Shown here piece after piece: positions 52,101 to 63,743 of a stretch of DNA of 64,000 nt. Each line of letters begins with the position of its first letter. Positions within the stretch are counted from its first letter, which is position 1. A model generated the notes under the pieces. That model searched no databases, was not told the origin of the DNA, and was given only the letters and a program-made list of their open reading frames with translations. Both the position numbers and the translations under genes were made by a program. The stretch is from Paramecium octaurelia (Eukaryota; Ciliophora; Oligohymenophorea; Peniculida; Parameciidae). The DNA lies in NCBI GenBank assembly GCA_905182995.1, contig CAJJDP010000003.1, positions 687,820 to 751,819 on the forward strand, in the 5' to 3' direction.

Positions 52101-55100
52101 TCAACTGACTCTCTCAATTTATTCAAATTTGAAACAAATGTGTGATTTTCTGAAAATCGGTGTATTCTCATATCAGGAATCTATTATAAAATCAAGCCTA
52201 CAAAGATATTAGGAAGTATTGAGAATATTTTCTAATTTTCATCCAGTTAATTATAGCCTAAGTTTATGCTATTCTTGATAATTGTCAATAGTCCTAAGAA
52301 GTAATGCAATTGTAAATAAGCTAGACGAGAGTAATCGTATTTCTGCTTATTTAGTTGGTTAGATTTTTTGGATTAAAAGATATCATAACTTGCCTCTATC
52401 AATAGATGTTCTGGATATTCCTCCTTAGTAAACATTTCTAAATAGTACAAACGAACATCATTGATATGAGATCTAGACAACATTTTAGCAGCATACAGTT
52501 TGAGTTACTAATGTTCTGCTTTTGTTTCTTTTTGGTGAAGAAAACTCTAATAATCATCACTACGTTTTAAAGATTTTGAGGCATTATTCTCATAAAAATA
52601 TAGTCCTGAGGGATTCTATATGTTGAATTAATCAATGTCGTCACTTAAGTAACACTTAATAGTATTTGTTTAAGTATTATTATAAAAGGGATCATAATTT
52701 TAGGATATCTTGATTAATGGATCAATGTCTAAGAATAAATTACAGAACAAGTCAATTAACGTTTTTTCGAATCTAAGCTCAGATTTAACATTTTATTAAC
52801 GTTTTAGACATATTTCCAAGAACTTTTAGTTTAAAAAGCAATTTTTCATTAAACATTTGATATTTTTTTAATTTCTTCCTTTACACAATGAAGAATATAA
52901 ACCCATTACATTCATTAAATAATTTTCGTATTTCTAGAAAATTGGAACAACCAATTTAACATCTTCCTACTTTACTAATTAATTTTCTTTGAGTGCTTCA
53001 ATTGTAAAGAAATCAATTACCACATCTATTAAACTGGGACTGTTACTTAAAAATCTCTTAGTAGTCCTTACCTATTTATCAATAAACTTTAAGTAAAGTT
53101 AGCAAAACATCTAATTATTCTAACCAAACTAATTAACATATTGCATATATGATCCTTTATCCCTTTTTGGATAAAATTAAACTATTGGATACATATTGTT
53201 GTTATCTTCTTATATGTCTAAGGATACTAAGACATTATGAAAAGGAGATTATTACTCTTATTGACTTTTTGTTCCAAATAATAATCTTCTGCAAGCATTC
53301 TAACATAAGATATTTGGATTCTCATAAGGATCTATCATTATCAAACTCAAAATTTCTATATAGAGAGTTTAATCTTCAATATTATCTTCAGATATATTTT
53401 CCAATTGATTCACCCACTTTTTAATATTGTCTTTCGATTCACTCATATCAGTATATCTTACACTTTCCTTAATGAGGTTTGAGATATGTTTTCGTTGATA
53501 TTTTAATTATTGCAGAAGGAAATCTAAAATACTTTCCTTATTCATTTTTAATGTCAAAACATAATTGCTTGTATCCTGATTTTTTTAAACGCATAAACTA
53601 AGTACATCATATATTTCTTATATACAATTCAGTTTTTATGATGATGAAGTAGTAGGGTCTAGTTTCGATTTTGCAATCTTCTAAGGAGTCTTATCTAAGA
53701 TTTATGAATTGTCATTAATCAAACTCCCATATATCATAAAATTGCATAGTCGCTAAATTGCAAAGAGCAAATTAATAATATCATTATCCATTAAAGCTTT
53801 TTACTTGAATTGCTGTTATTCATTTGTTTGAGCTTGACCTTCGTTAGTTAAGTACATCTTTAAGTTTTCCAAAGTTTAAAATAATTATAAAATTTCATCA
53901 TACAATCTCTTCTAACTGTTAAAAGCCTCATAATAATCATATGTTCTAATATCTTCTAAACCTTAGGCTGACGTCCTAACTATACCCCAATCCTAAAGAA
54001 AAATATAGAATTAGATTAAATATTCTTATAAAGAATTAATTCTAAAGGCAGTCTTAGCTTACTCTGGAGTCGCTAGCTTTAGCAAAAAAGTGACTCTTTC
54101 CATATTTTACTTTTAACTCTTCCTTTGAACTGTTACTCTATCATCTAAACAAACGATGACCAAATTTTCTTAAGTAACATAACCATCAATTGAAACATTC
54201 ATAAATGATTATAATTTGTAAGCTTCACTAAACAAAATTTGATCATCTGAGTTCTTCTTAGATCTTAAATGAAATTGACATTCTTATTTTAATCCATCAT
54301 AAGTTAGATTTGCATTGTGATTAGTGATTTCCAGGAATAGCCCAGTACAAACATGTCTGATTAAGAAAACACTATCATAATTTGGTCTCGAGAACATTAA
54401 ACTATTGACGTGTTGAATTTGCCATAAGTTGTTTAAGTTATTTTCTGCATTTTCTGATGTATCCACATATAGTTTATACATATAATTAATTTTTTCATTT
54501 TTCACCTATTCTACATTAAAATAGAATTAATCTTTTGAATAACTTATATTTGTATCAGAATTCTTGATAAAGACTTCTGTTTAATCAAGCCCTTCAGTAA
54601 TTCTAACTTATCTTTAGATAGATAGATATCCACCCAAATACCTATTTTTTATTGTTACTACATCTCCACTAAGAAGGGCTTTTTATTTTAATGATTGTTC
54701 CTTCAATTCTTATTCAGTTTTAGAATCAACATAGCTTGCAATTTTTATCGGAAATCCTATTTATGAACAATTTACTTCTAATCCATCCTTCTTATCGTAT
54801 TTTTGACTTGGCTTTTATATATTAATAAACCATTTATTCTAACTTGAATTTTGAATTATTATTTGATCTCCATATAAGATAGGTTCTCCTGGGTTTTTAA
54901 CCTGATTCATTGATAAAATTCTAAAATTTGAATTTACATTTGGAATTTCTTCTAACGATAATTCTCTGCAACAATTTTCCTTTGCTAAGTTTGCACTATT
55001 AAACGACAGAATGCAAGAAGAATAGATGTGTTTAAGTTGGATTTCTTAACCATAGACAATATTGGATCCGTAAGCAAGATCATAATAACGCTTGTTTTCT

Positions 55101-55628
55101 ATAATTTCTTCTTTAGCCTTATCTTCAAGTTCTTTTAACCTACTTTCATATTCTGATTAGCAAAGTTCTAAATTAATTGCTTCATTTATCGCCTATTCTC
55201 TAATATCATCTATCGATTTCGAACGCTCTTATTCTAAAAAGTTTTAATAATGATATTTTTTGCCTGTGATAACCTAAAATAAGCTCTTCTAGAATGATAA
55301 ACTGCCCACCTTTTATTGTAAACATTTTTTTGATTGACTAATAATTTGCTGATTTTTTCCCAATATCTAAATACATTCTAACTTATTGCTTGCAATGCCA
55401 TCACCTGAAATAACTCCTTTATAGTCGTCGATCAAATAGGACTTGAAATACACTATGTCACCTACTTTTAAATTGAAGTTTCGCCTTTAATAAAAACAAA
55501 AATTACTTTGGAGGTTTCGCAGTTTCTTGATTTTGAGTTTAGGGATTGTAAATACGTTATTAGGAAACAAGATTATCAGCTCCTAATTATGATTGAATTT
55601 TTTAAACTGGAATAGGAGGAAGTTCCAT
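46142..55628 (-). CDS. ITPR: IP3-receptor-type intracellular calcium release channel
   Basis: One gene of 9.5 kb coding about 3,000 residues in many exons; exact intron count not determined. N-terminus: NFNLKVGDIVYFKS and YGSNIVYGQEIQLKH fit the IP3-receptor suppressor and MIR region, and a MIR-like segment VFLIRHVCTGLFLEITNHN lies at 54284-54505. The long middle is helical, with a RIH-associated-like segment (HRIKLHSEIIILLTECC, near 50520-50620). The channel is at the 3' end: membrane helices, the filter GLRSGLGDS (46624-46655; GGGVGD in animals) before the pore helix, then FDFSFFIIFNILFIQIIFGI. The C-terminal zinc finger CFVC...HIYLEH is conserved, as in IP3 receptors. It would release calcium from ER, alveolar or contractile-vacuole stores; Paramecium is known to have a family of such channels. 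Start: the ATG giving MELPPIPVQ, followed by a 22-nt intron. Confidence 0.92.
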
Positions 55629-55864
55629 CAATTGATGTTAATATATGTATTATAAATAATAATTTTAGATATATGATGTTAAAACCTTTAATTTTATTGG
55701 ATCATATAATTATTTCCCTCCTTTATGGTCTCTTCATACAATAAATTCACAGCCATTTCACTTATCAATAAAAATCGGTTACTTGAATAATACTATCGTT
55801 ATTAGAAAAATAATAAATATATAATTTAACTATTTCAAGTTTATAGCTTAATTTAAATATTTCA

Positions 55865-57903
55865 TCAAATCTTCTCTAAGAATCTTATTTTTTCTTAAAC
55901 ACTTTTTAAAAATAGATCATCTGCCTCTTCTTTCAGTTTCTCATCATTCAAATAATATGCTTGATGTTCTTTTCGTTAAGCTTCCTTTTCGTACCGTTTG
56001 CCTCTCTCCATAATTGATCGGTAATCCTATTGCAATCTTGGAACACTATTGCTTTTTAATTAACCTAGCCTTCCTTACTAATTCATTCTCTCTTATTCTA
56101 ATTCTTTCAAATAGTTTATGGGCTTCTTCTTTTATAGTTCTTCCAATTAAGCTTCACTTTTCATTGGCTTTGGTTGATAATAAACTGATGGATTTGGTAC
56201 AAACCCTTTTTACAATGATTCTGTCACTTTTGTTTTTTGTACTTTCTAAAGGTTTAAAACATTCTAAATTTTATGTACATTCCTTTCTACTATTATTTAC
56301 AAAAATACCTGATCCTTATTATGCTTATTTATGTAATTTATTACGAATTGAATCTACCTTTGTTGCACTCTATTTTCCTTCTCCTTCTTTCAAAAAGCTA
56401 TTAAAATCTTAAATTTAATACTCAATATATTCCTCTTATAATGAATTGTCAGATTTGTTATGCTAAGCTCTACTAAATTAAATGTCCGTTTAAACCTTAA
56501 TGTTTGGCTTGTGATATTCTTTAACTATCTCTGCATATTTTTATTTTCTTAATAGTTTTTCAGCCTTTTATTATTTTTCCACAATTTCTTTATTTTTGAA
56601 TTTGGAATCCACATCAATGACTTTTTATAAAATATCTTTGGCTTTATAGATTTACTTTGTTTCTTGTTATATCACTATCTCCCTTTCTAATTTCTTCTGA
56701 TCCTTCTCTAACTTTAATAGCTATTTCTTATTAAGATAATCCTCCTCGTGTTTATTGATTTCATCTAATCGGATAGGAACGGCTAGTTTTTTTCTTTGTT
56801 GTAATTTAACCTTAAATTATCAACAATTGAATTACCTTGGCATCTTCATAATACTATTTTTTTAAGATTTCTTCTCTCTCCTCTTATTGTTTTCTTTTCT
56901 CTCTTTCTTTGTTTTTCAACTCATTAATAAGTTATTTCTGCTATTAGTTTCTTTGTAATTATTATTCTTGGTGTTTCTGCATTTATGATAATCTTTCCAT
57001 TATTTTCTATCGCTTCTCTTAATTGAGATACTCCTTCTCTTATTCTCTTTCCATTTTGTATTTCTCAATGCTTTCTTCAAGTTGATCAGATTCATTATGC
57101 AATTATTTATTCTTCCTTTCTTCTAATTCTCTTCGTTATCTCTTTAATTCAGCAACCAATTATTTAGCTTTTGCTTATTGTATTGGGTCATTCAGATTTT
57201 CAATGGCCTTCTTCTTCCTTTCCAAGTATTTTCTAGCTTCTGGACTCAGTGATTTAGGTTTAGCTTAAGTTTCATTGTTTTTGTGATAGAAATTCTGGTT
57301 ATTAGGCTTTTCTAGATGATCCAATAACCCTAACACAGTATCATTATTATTTTTAATGGGATCCTCCTCTTGATTTATTAGACTGGGATCTTAACTTGTA
57401 GTTAAATGTTTCCCTTTTTCTTGTATTTAAATTTTTTCATATAAATTTTAAGTTTTTTATCTAGATATCTATGCTATTTTAATAGTGGCATCTTACAAGA
57501 ATGTCAATAACTTTCTAACATTTGTTTTTTACGTTGTTTTTGGTAATTCTTAAAGTGTAGAACTTTTCTTCAGAGCCATTTTAAATCCATTCATGCCAGA
57601 TTCTGTCTTTTCTTACATTTTCAGCATAACTAAGGATACAAATGTTTTTAATTTTTTGATTCCTTCTCTCTTCTTTGCCTTCAAGGTTAAACTATCAGTT
57701 TAGTGATTACAGATGATTTTATCAACGGATCCTTCCTCTTTGAGTAATTAATCAAATAAATGTAACTCTAGTTCCTAATTATTCCAATCCTTATCTTAAT
57801 TCTACTCCCTTATGATTTGGATAAATTCCTTAACACTTGAAGTTTTAGAAATTTGATACTCCCCTTCTGATTAATCAGGTAATATGACTTTAAAAGTTAT
57901 CAT
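55865..57903 (-). CDS. Large coiled-coil protein with possible ubiquitin-like N-terminus
   Basis: A 663-residue protein with two introns (25 and 22 nt). The first ~75 residues (MITFKVILPDQSEGEYQISK; SVDKIICNHQTDSLTLKAKK) have the strand-helix-strand pattern of a ubiquitin-like fold; this is inference. Residues ~190 to 420 form an uninterrupted, very charged coiled coil. After a linker comes a second conserved-looking helical block (KKKPINYLKELEQERMNQQG, then YRSIMERGKRYEKEAQRKEH), ending IRFLEKI. This resembles structural proteins of axonemes and basal bodies, but I cannot name it. A 236-bp AT-rich gap separates it from the channel gene. Confidence 0.8.
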
Positions 57904-58039
57904 ATATCAATAATAAGTTTATAATTAAATTATTATCAAATGAGATGGTAATCCCCTTATTCGTAAACTCTTAAGAGATCTCGTCTGAATATAAGATGTG
58001 ATTATAATCAATCAGAATATATTGATAATCATAATGAAT

Positions 58040-59444
58040 TCATTGTAATAGATATTTTGCAGTATCTGTAAAATTCTACTTGTACTTATATCTTGAAAAA
58101 TCAAAGCAATCACTCCTTATTTTCGTATTGTCATCAGGTATAATCTCAGGTAATCTTTATATTTATTATCTTAATGTACTTATGCTCATCTTTATCTCTA
58201 GCTGCTTCAAGTCTCACTGCTTCAATCATGAATTCTTTTGCCTCAGCTTTCTTTCCTGCATTTAATCTTCGATTGAATTCCTTGTATTTCTCGTCTATTT
58301 TCTTTTGTAGTAGATCTTCAGGTGCCCTTTCAAAATCTACATGGTTCAACTGAAAGCAAAAGGAGTCCCAAGGTAATGGATCCTCTAACATAATTTCTTT
58401 AAATTTTTCAAAAGACACAGCAGGAACCTTACCAATATTTGCTATGTCATTCATTAAATCTCCATACAATCCTTACAATTTATCTTAAGTGATTGATCCC
58501 TTCTTTTCTAGTTTAAATTTCATTTTTATTACCTTTATCATATGATTTAAATATCTTCTTAAGCTTCCCCTTCTCCCACTCATTTACTAAACTCATAGGA
58601 TTGTCATGAAGTCGCTGTCTTAATTACTCTTTCAATTCATTCGTAGGAAATTTGTTAGGATCAAAGGTTTTCTCCTTCTGTTTAATTCGAGTTCTCTCCC
58701 TTTGTATCTCATCGGCCTTTTCTTATTCTCTCTTCGCTTTGATATCATCGACTTCCTTATAGAGTAATTTCTCCCCAGCAGAGAAGATTTAAGATGGAAG
58801 TAATTTTTGCTTCTTCTGCCCTTTCTTTTTAATTTTAACTTCTGCTTTGAAATCCTTGTACCATGCTTCAACCTTGATTTTTTCTTGGACAGTTATTATT
58901 GATCGATCCAGTAATTGTAATTGAGGGAGAGCTGAAATCACTCTGTTTCGATAATAGGGCTCCTCTGCCACTGGATTGTTAAATAGATCTAAGACAATAT
59001 AACAAAATTAAAAAACCCAAAGTTGTAAGCCCAGGAAACTCTTTTAAAATCAACAGATTTTTCTCCAAGTCTCTTAATTCATTGTTGAACAAACTCAATG
59101 TTTCTAAATGCTTCAAATTTTATAGTCCCTCAAGAGTACTAATTTTGTTCTTTTGCAAATATAGATGTTTAATTCTGAAATTTTACTCAACGCCTTTTAT
59201 GCTGGTCAACTACAAATAAATAAGGGAGATTCTGTACTTAGTTTTCATTAAGCCAAACCACTTCCAGATTCATGAACTTATCAAATTGTGCCAATTCATT
59301 AAATCCTTGATTAGCCATATGAACTTCTGTTGTATCTCTTGCTTGTTTATCATTTTTAATAGGAATGCATTGCCAAGGTGTTCCAACTTTAACAATGGGT
59401 TAAGGAGTTGCTCTTTTTATTAAATGATTAAAAACTTAATCCAT
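58040..59444 (-). CDS. LRR protein (SDS22-like repeats) with EF-hand-like loop
   Basis: A 432-residue protein with four introns (28, 28, 25 and 25 nt). LRRs of the SDS22 type occupy residues ~45 to 150: MNLEVVWLNENQLTSIKGVE, IKHLYLQKNKISTLEGLQNL, LETLSLFNNELRDLEKNLL and the cap LTTLDLFNNPVAEEPYYRNR. A basic helical region follows, then DKEKKGSITQDKLQGLYG, which resembles an EF-hand loop, and a helical C-terminal part. Such proteins are common in cilia. The stop is TGA, but the same frame continues with coding-like sequence for about 50 codons. The start codon lies only 11 bp from that of CTP synthase; an inner Met at 59318 is an alternative start. Confidence 0.85.
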
Positions 59445-59455
59445 TATTTAATAAT

Positions 59456-61325
59456 ATGTTAAATAAGTGTAAGTATTTGTTTATTTGTGGTGCAATTGCA
59501 TCTGGGATTGGAAAGGGAACCATAAATAGCAGTATAGGAATGCTATTGAAATAATATGGTTATAAGGTGTCATTCTTGAAAATTGATCCATATTTAGTAT
59601 GATATATTAATAAAGTAGAATATAGATGCAGGTACAATGAATCCATATGAACATGGCGAAGTATTTGTTACAGGAGATGGGTAAGCAATTAAATGATTAC
59701 TTTAGAGGAGAAGTTGATTTGGATATTGGAAATTACGAAAGATTCTTAGATATCGAGTTATCATTTTACCATAGTTTAACAAGTGGGAAATTATATTAAA
59801 AAATATTACAGTAATAAATATTAGTTATAGAGATAGAAAGGAGAGAGAAGGACATTATTTAGGAAAAACAGTTTAGGTTATTCCTCATGTAGTTGACGAA
59901 ATTAAAAATTGGATTAGACATTTAACAACTGTACCATTGAAACATGATACTGTTGAAAAGCCAGACATATTGTTGGTTGAAGTGGGAGGAACTGTGGGTG
60001 ACTTGGAATCCACTTGTTATTATGAGGCTGTGAGATAAATGATAAATGAGGAGGGGAAGGATAATGTTGGTTTGGTAAGATATTAATACATTCTAGATTA
60101 TGCTTACTTATATTTTAACATTGAATAATGAGTAAAAAACAAAGCCCGCTTAAAATGGAATAAAGGATCTTAGATATACAGGATTGATAGCTGATTTCAT
60201 AATATGTAGATCTGAAACCGAATTGTAAATACAACAAAGAGATAAATTGGCTATGTTTGGTAATATATCTAAAGATTCAATATTTTCTGTTCCAAATTCT
60301 CAACACATATATGATGTTCCAGAAGTATTACAAAAATAAAAGTTGGCTGAACATATCTTAGATAAGTTCAAGTTACCACTTTAAAAAGTTCCTAATATTT
60401 AATAATACACAAAATTTGGATAATACTTGAAAGAATTAGAGTAATAAAAGCCTGTTACTGTAGGAATTATGGGAAAATATATGAAAAATTTGGTATTTAA
60501 TCTTATTAATGAATCTAGGACGCATATATGTCTTTGATTAAAGCATTGAAAGAGGCAAGTTATTCTATTAAAGTGAATTTACAATTGAAATATATCGATC
60601 TTGTTGAATTCCAAAATAGTCCAAATCCAGAAGAATAACTAGAAAAAGAATGCGATCAATTTGATGCTATCCTTGTGCCTGGCGGATTTGGATTTAATGG
60701 TTTTAATCTTAAAATCAAGTGCTGTCAATATGCTCGTGAAAAGAAGAAACCATTTCTGGGAATCTGCTATGGATTCTAAGCAGCTGTTATTGAATATGCT
60801 CAAAATATCTTAGGAGTTAAAGATGCTACTTCAGAGGAATTGAAGGAAGAATAAGTTGGAACAAACTTTGTTGTATTTATGCCAGAAATCAATCCTAAGT
60901 TATTTGGAGGCAACATGAGATTGGGAAATCATGAAACATTCATTGAGTAAGATAATTTATTTATTTGAGAAACAAGGAGAGCATCGCATATCAAATATAT
61001 GAGTCTGAAGTTGTAGAGGAAAGACACAGACATCGATACGAAGTCAATCCTGAGAAGATTCAAACATTAAATGAAAAAGGTCTGATTTTCTCTGGAAAAG
61101 ATAAGAAGACAGGTTCAAGAATGGAAGTATTATTATATTAATCAACTCAAGATTCTGGAACTACCTAAGGACTAACATCCATTTTATGTTGGAGTACAAT
61201 ATCATCCAGAATTTACTTCTAAAAACTTCAAGCCAAATCCATTATTTGTTAGTTTTGTTTCTGCTGCTGCAAATGGAGAGTATCGAAAATCAAAGATAGA
61301 TACCAACTACAATAATTAAATTTGA
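59456..61325 (+). CDS. CTPS: CTP synthase (glutamine-hydrolysing)
   Basis: Converts UTP to CTP with glutamine as nitrogen donor, the last step of pyrimidine nucleotide synthesis; cytosolic. 566 residues after removal of seven introns (22 to 26 nt), the normal family size. The synthase domain starts [17 protein letters not shown] (P-loop), then [40 protein letters not shown] and [14 protein letters not shown]. The amidotransferase domain has PGGFG, the nucleophile in [16 protein letters not shown], and GVQYHPEF with the His-Glu pair. The start must be the ATG at 59456, since the first conserved strand begins five codons later. Confidence 0.97.
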
Positions 61326-61396
61326 GTCATTAGATGGTTATTATTTATAGATATCAATTTTATTAAGTATTCAGCAATATCACCAAGTAACTCAAA

Positions 61397-61575
61397 CTTA
61401 TATTGATTTTATTACCTTTAATTTAGGGATCACTATTTATTCGGGTTCTCCAGGTCTATCTTCTATCAATTCTCTCTAGATAGATATTATTCATATAGTC
61501 ATAAATTCAGTTCCATCAATCTACTGGAATTCCAAAACGTCCTATATTCTTATTTGAGATTTCTAAATTTAACAT
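61397..61575 (-). CDS. Possible small gene, uncertain
   Basis: Starts MLNLEISNKNIGRFGIP; to continue into the protein-like segment RELIEDRPGEPEQIVIPKLK it needs a 49-nt intron, far longer than any other here, or else it is broken by TGA codons. If real, its start lies 9 bp from that of the next gene. The rest of the 259 bp between CTP synthase and that gene holds nothing else that I recognise. Confidence 0.3.
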
Positions 61576-61584
61576 TAAATAAAA

Positions 61585-63038
61585 ATGAAAAATAGTAATC
61601 AAACCAAGTTATTGAAATAAACCTCATTATCATCAGAGGCATCATTAGTTAGGACTTAAATTTCAAATCAATCCTATTTAAACTCATCTCCAGTATTTGT
61701 TTCAAATTATTGATTAGAATTCACTAAATCAGTTTCTTCGTTCCTCTTTCAAAGTATATTCAGAAATGAAAGAAGACCTAATATAGAATCAACAATGTAA
61801 ATTATCCTTAAGATACGAATAAATTTATTTATTAATGGCAACTTAGAAATTGTTCATGTATCTCCAAAAAATGTAAGAACACTATAAAAAATTGCAAAAA
61901 CAAGAAGCATTTTATATCATTTTACGATTAGCTGCAATAGATTATAGTAATTGTAGTAGTTTTTTCAAATCTTCTCAAGGATGCAATTCACCTGGAATTG
62001 TTTCAAAAGATATTGGGTAATTCTATATTTTATTAAAGAATGGAAAGAAAAATTCAAAATTAACAATTAATTAAAATTATTTAGGAGCTTTAATTGCAAA
62101 TAGCTGGTTAAGAAATCAGCAAAGCTCTCTCTTTATTTTAAAACAAAATCCTAAAGGAAACATTTCAATAATTAAAATGGATTATTAAAGTATCACAACA
62201 TTTGGAAAAAATAAAATTGATTATTGAAACCTCCAATTATAGAAATGCTTTAAATCAATTAAAATAGAAGGCAATATGTACAAGAAAATTTGAGGCAGGA
62301 TTGCTATTGCTTAATTTGAAAATTAAAAAAATTATATTAAGCAACCAATTTTATTTTTTTTATTCTTTTAAGGTTTAATCAATTCAGTGTTATGCAAAAA
62401 AAACACAAAAAACAAAAAAGAAGCAAATAGAAGTTTCTTTTAAACTATAAGATGAATCTTTGAAATTATTGAAACTGTACTAGTTTTTTATTAGATACTG
62501 TTATCGATACCCCTTTGATTAATTTAGAAAGTAACAATATTTAAGTTTGTAATCTGAAGTACCACTTAGAAGCAGCAACATTTTATAAAGATTATCAAAT
62601 AATCAAATTTCTCAAGTAATACCGTAGTAATAATCCTAAATTTTTGAGTCTATTCACGTTGCAGAAAACTAATCGTAAGAATAATAGGAAATCTCATAAA
62701 GTTAAGTTCAAAAACCAAAGGTGGAAATCAAACAAAGTGGGAAAATTGCTAGATCCATAAAACTATATTGTATATTAAATGTATATTATAGTGAACGAAT
62801 ACGAGAAGTAATAGTTGTAAATCCAATAATCAAAAATCAAATTAAAACTCTACAAAAAACCCAAAGTAGCTTAAGAGATCTAAGTGAATAACATAAAAAG
62901 ATAACTCAACAATAATAAATAGATTATTTGCTTGATTTTCTCAATAATAATTTTTTGTATTGCTTTAGTCTTTTTATTTTAATGAAGTATATTATATTCC
63001 AATAAAACATTAATTTATTAAATGAAAATCTTTATTGA
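61585..63038 (+). CDS. Hypothetical helical protein
   Basis: A 468-residue protein with two introns (25 and 22 nt). After an S/T/N-rich start (TKLLKQTSLSSEASLVRTQI) it is mainly helical and basic: QIYLLMATQKLFMYLQKMQE, LKETFQQLKWIIKVSQHLEK, KKKQIEVSFKLQDESLKLLK. It has a Q-rich stretch near residue 310 and a hydrophobic FLNNNFLYCFSLFILMKYII segment close to the C-terminus that could span or anchor to a membrane. No family recognised. Confidence 0.65.
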
Positions 63039-63072
63039 AAATTTAATAATTATTCAATCTAACGATGAATAA

Positions 63073-63743
63073 TCAATAAAAAATCATATTTAAATTATTA
63101 TTTTTTTCAAGAATTGATTAAAATAAAACATAAAAATCATACTGCCTCTCAATTTTTTTCCTTGAAATTTCGAAATTATATGAGATATTTATGATAAATT
63201 TGGTTTAGATTATCAAATTTTCTTTTGCAAAATATGTCGATACTTGAGTTTTTAGTGTTTTATTTTCTATCAGTTTTCTAATCTTATCAACCGGAATTTC
63301 CTGCTTTTTAAATTTAAATTGAATAATGACTTTAAATGTACCAATAGCAACTTTTTTTGATAGAATTGACAATTTTTTCCCTTGTTTTTCAAAATTTCGA
63401 TTATCATAATACTAGGTTTATTTCTGTTTCCTCATAAGACTGTCTACCTCATTTATTCACCAATCAATTTTAATTTATAGACAATAAAACACTTCAACTC
63501 CGAAGATATTCATTCTATTTAGTAAAATCTTTAATATTTTGAATACAATCATTCAAAAAAATTGAAAATTCTTCTAGCCCTTAAATTAAGTAATTTTGTT
63601 ATAACGGTTCTTTAAAAATAAAAACCTGGTTTGAAGAGACTAAAATCTAACGAAGGTCTAAAATTATTGCTTAAAGAAATTGAATATCTGTGGGATTATT
63701 GTTTTAGTATCTTTTGCAATTTAGATGTATCTAATAATATCAT
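63073..63743 (-). pseudogene. Decaying or unresolved protein-coding locus
   Basis: Three protein-like frames follow each other on the minus strand: one beginning at 63743 (SKLQKILKQQSHRYSISLSN), a middle one (QQNYLIQGLEEFSIFLNDCI), and a last one of 120 codons from an ATG at 63435 (KKLSILSKKVAIGTFKVIIQ; VDKIRKLIENKTLKTQVSTY). In-frame TGA codons separate them, and no introns of normal size join all three, though a 16-nt one could join the first two. Either one small gene (63073-63435) is real and the rest is relic, or the whole locus is a pseudogene. The last 257 bp of the window (63744-64000) hold nothing I can assign. Confidence 0.4.

Noticed and set aside
53149-53424. Plus-strand frames at 53149-53424 and 47555-47779
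   Set aside because: Both are antisense to the calcium-channel gene and show no family features.
56014-56412. A 132-codon plus-strand frame, hydrophobic
   Set aside because: It lies antisense to the coiled-coil gene, whose intron structure accounts for the region; the hydrophobicity is the complement of charged codons.
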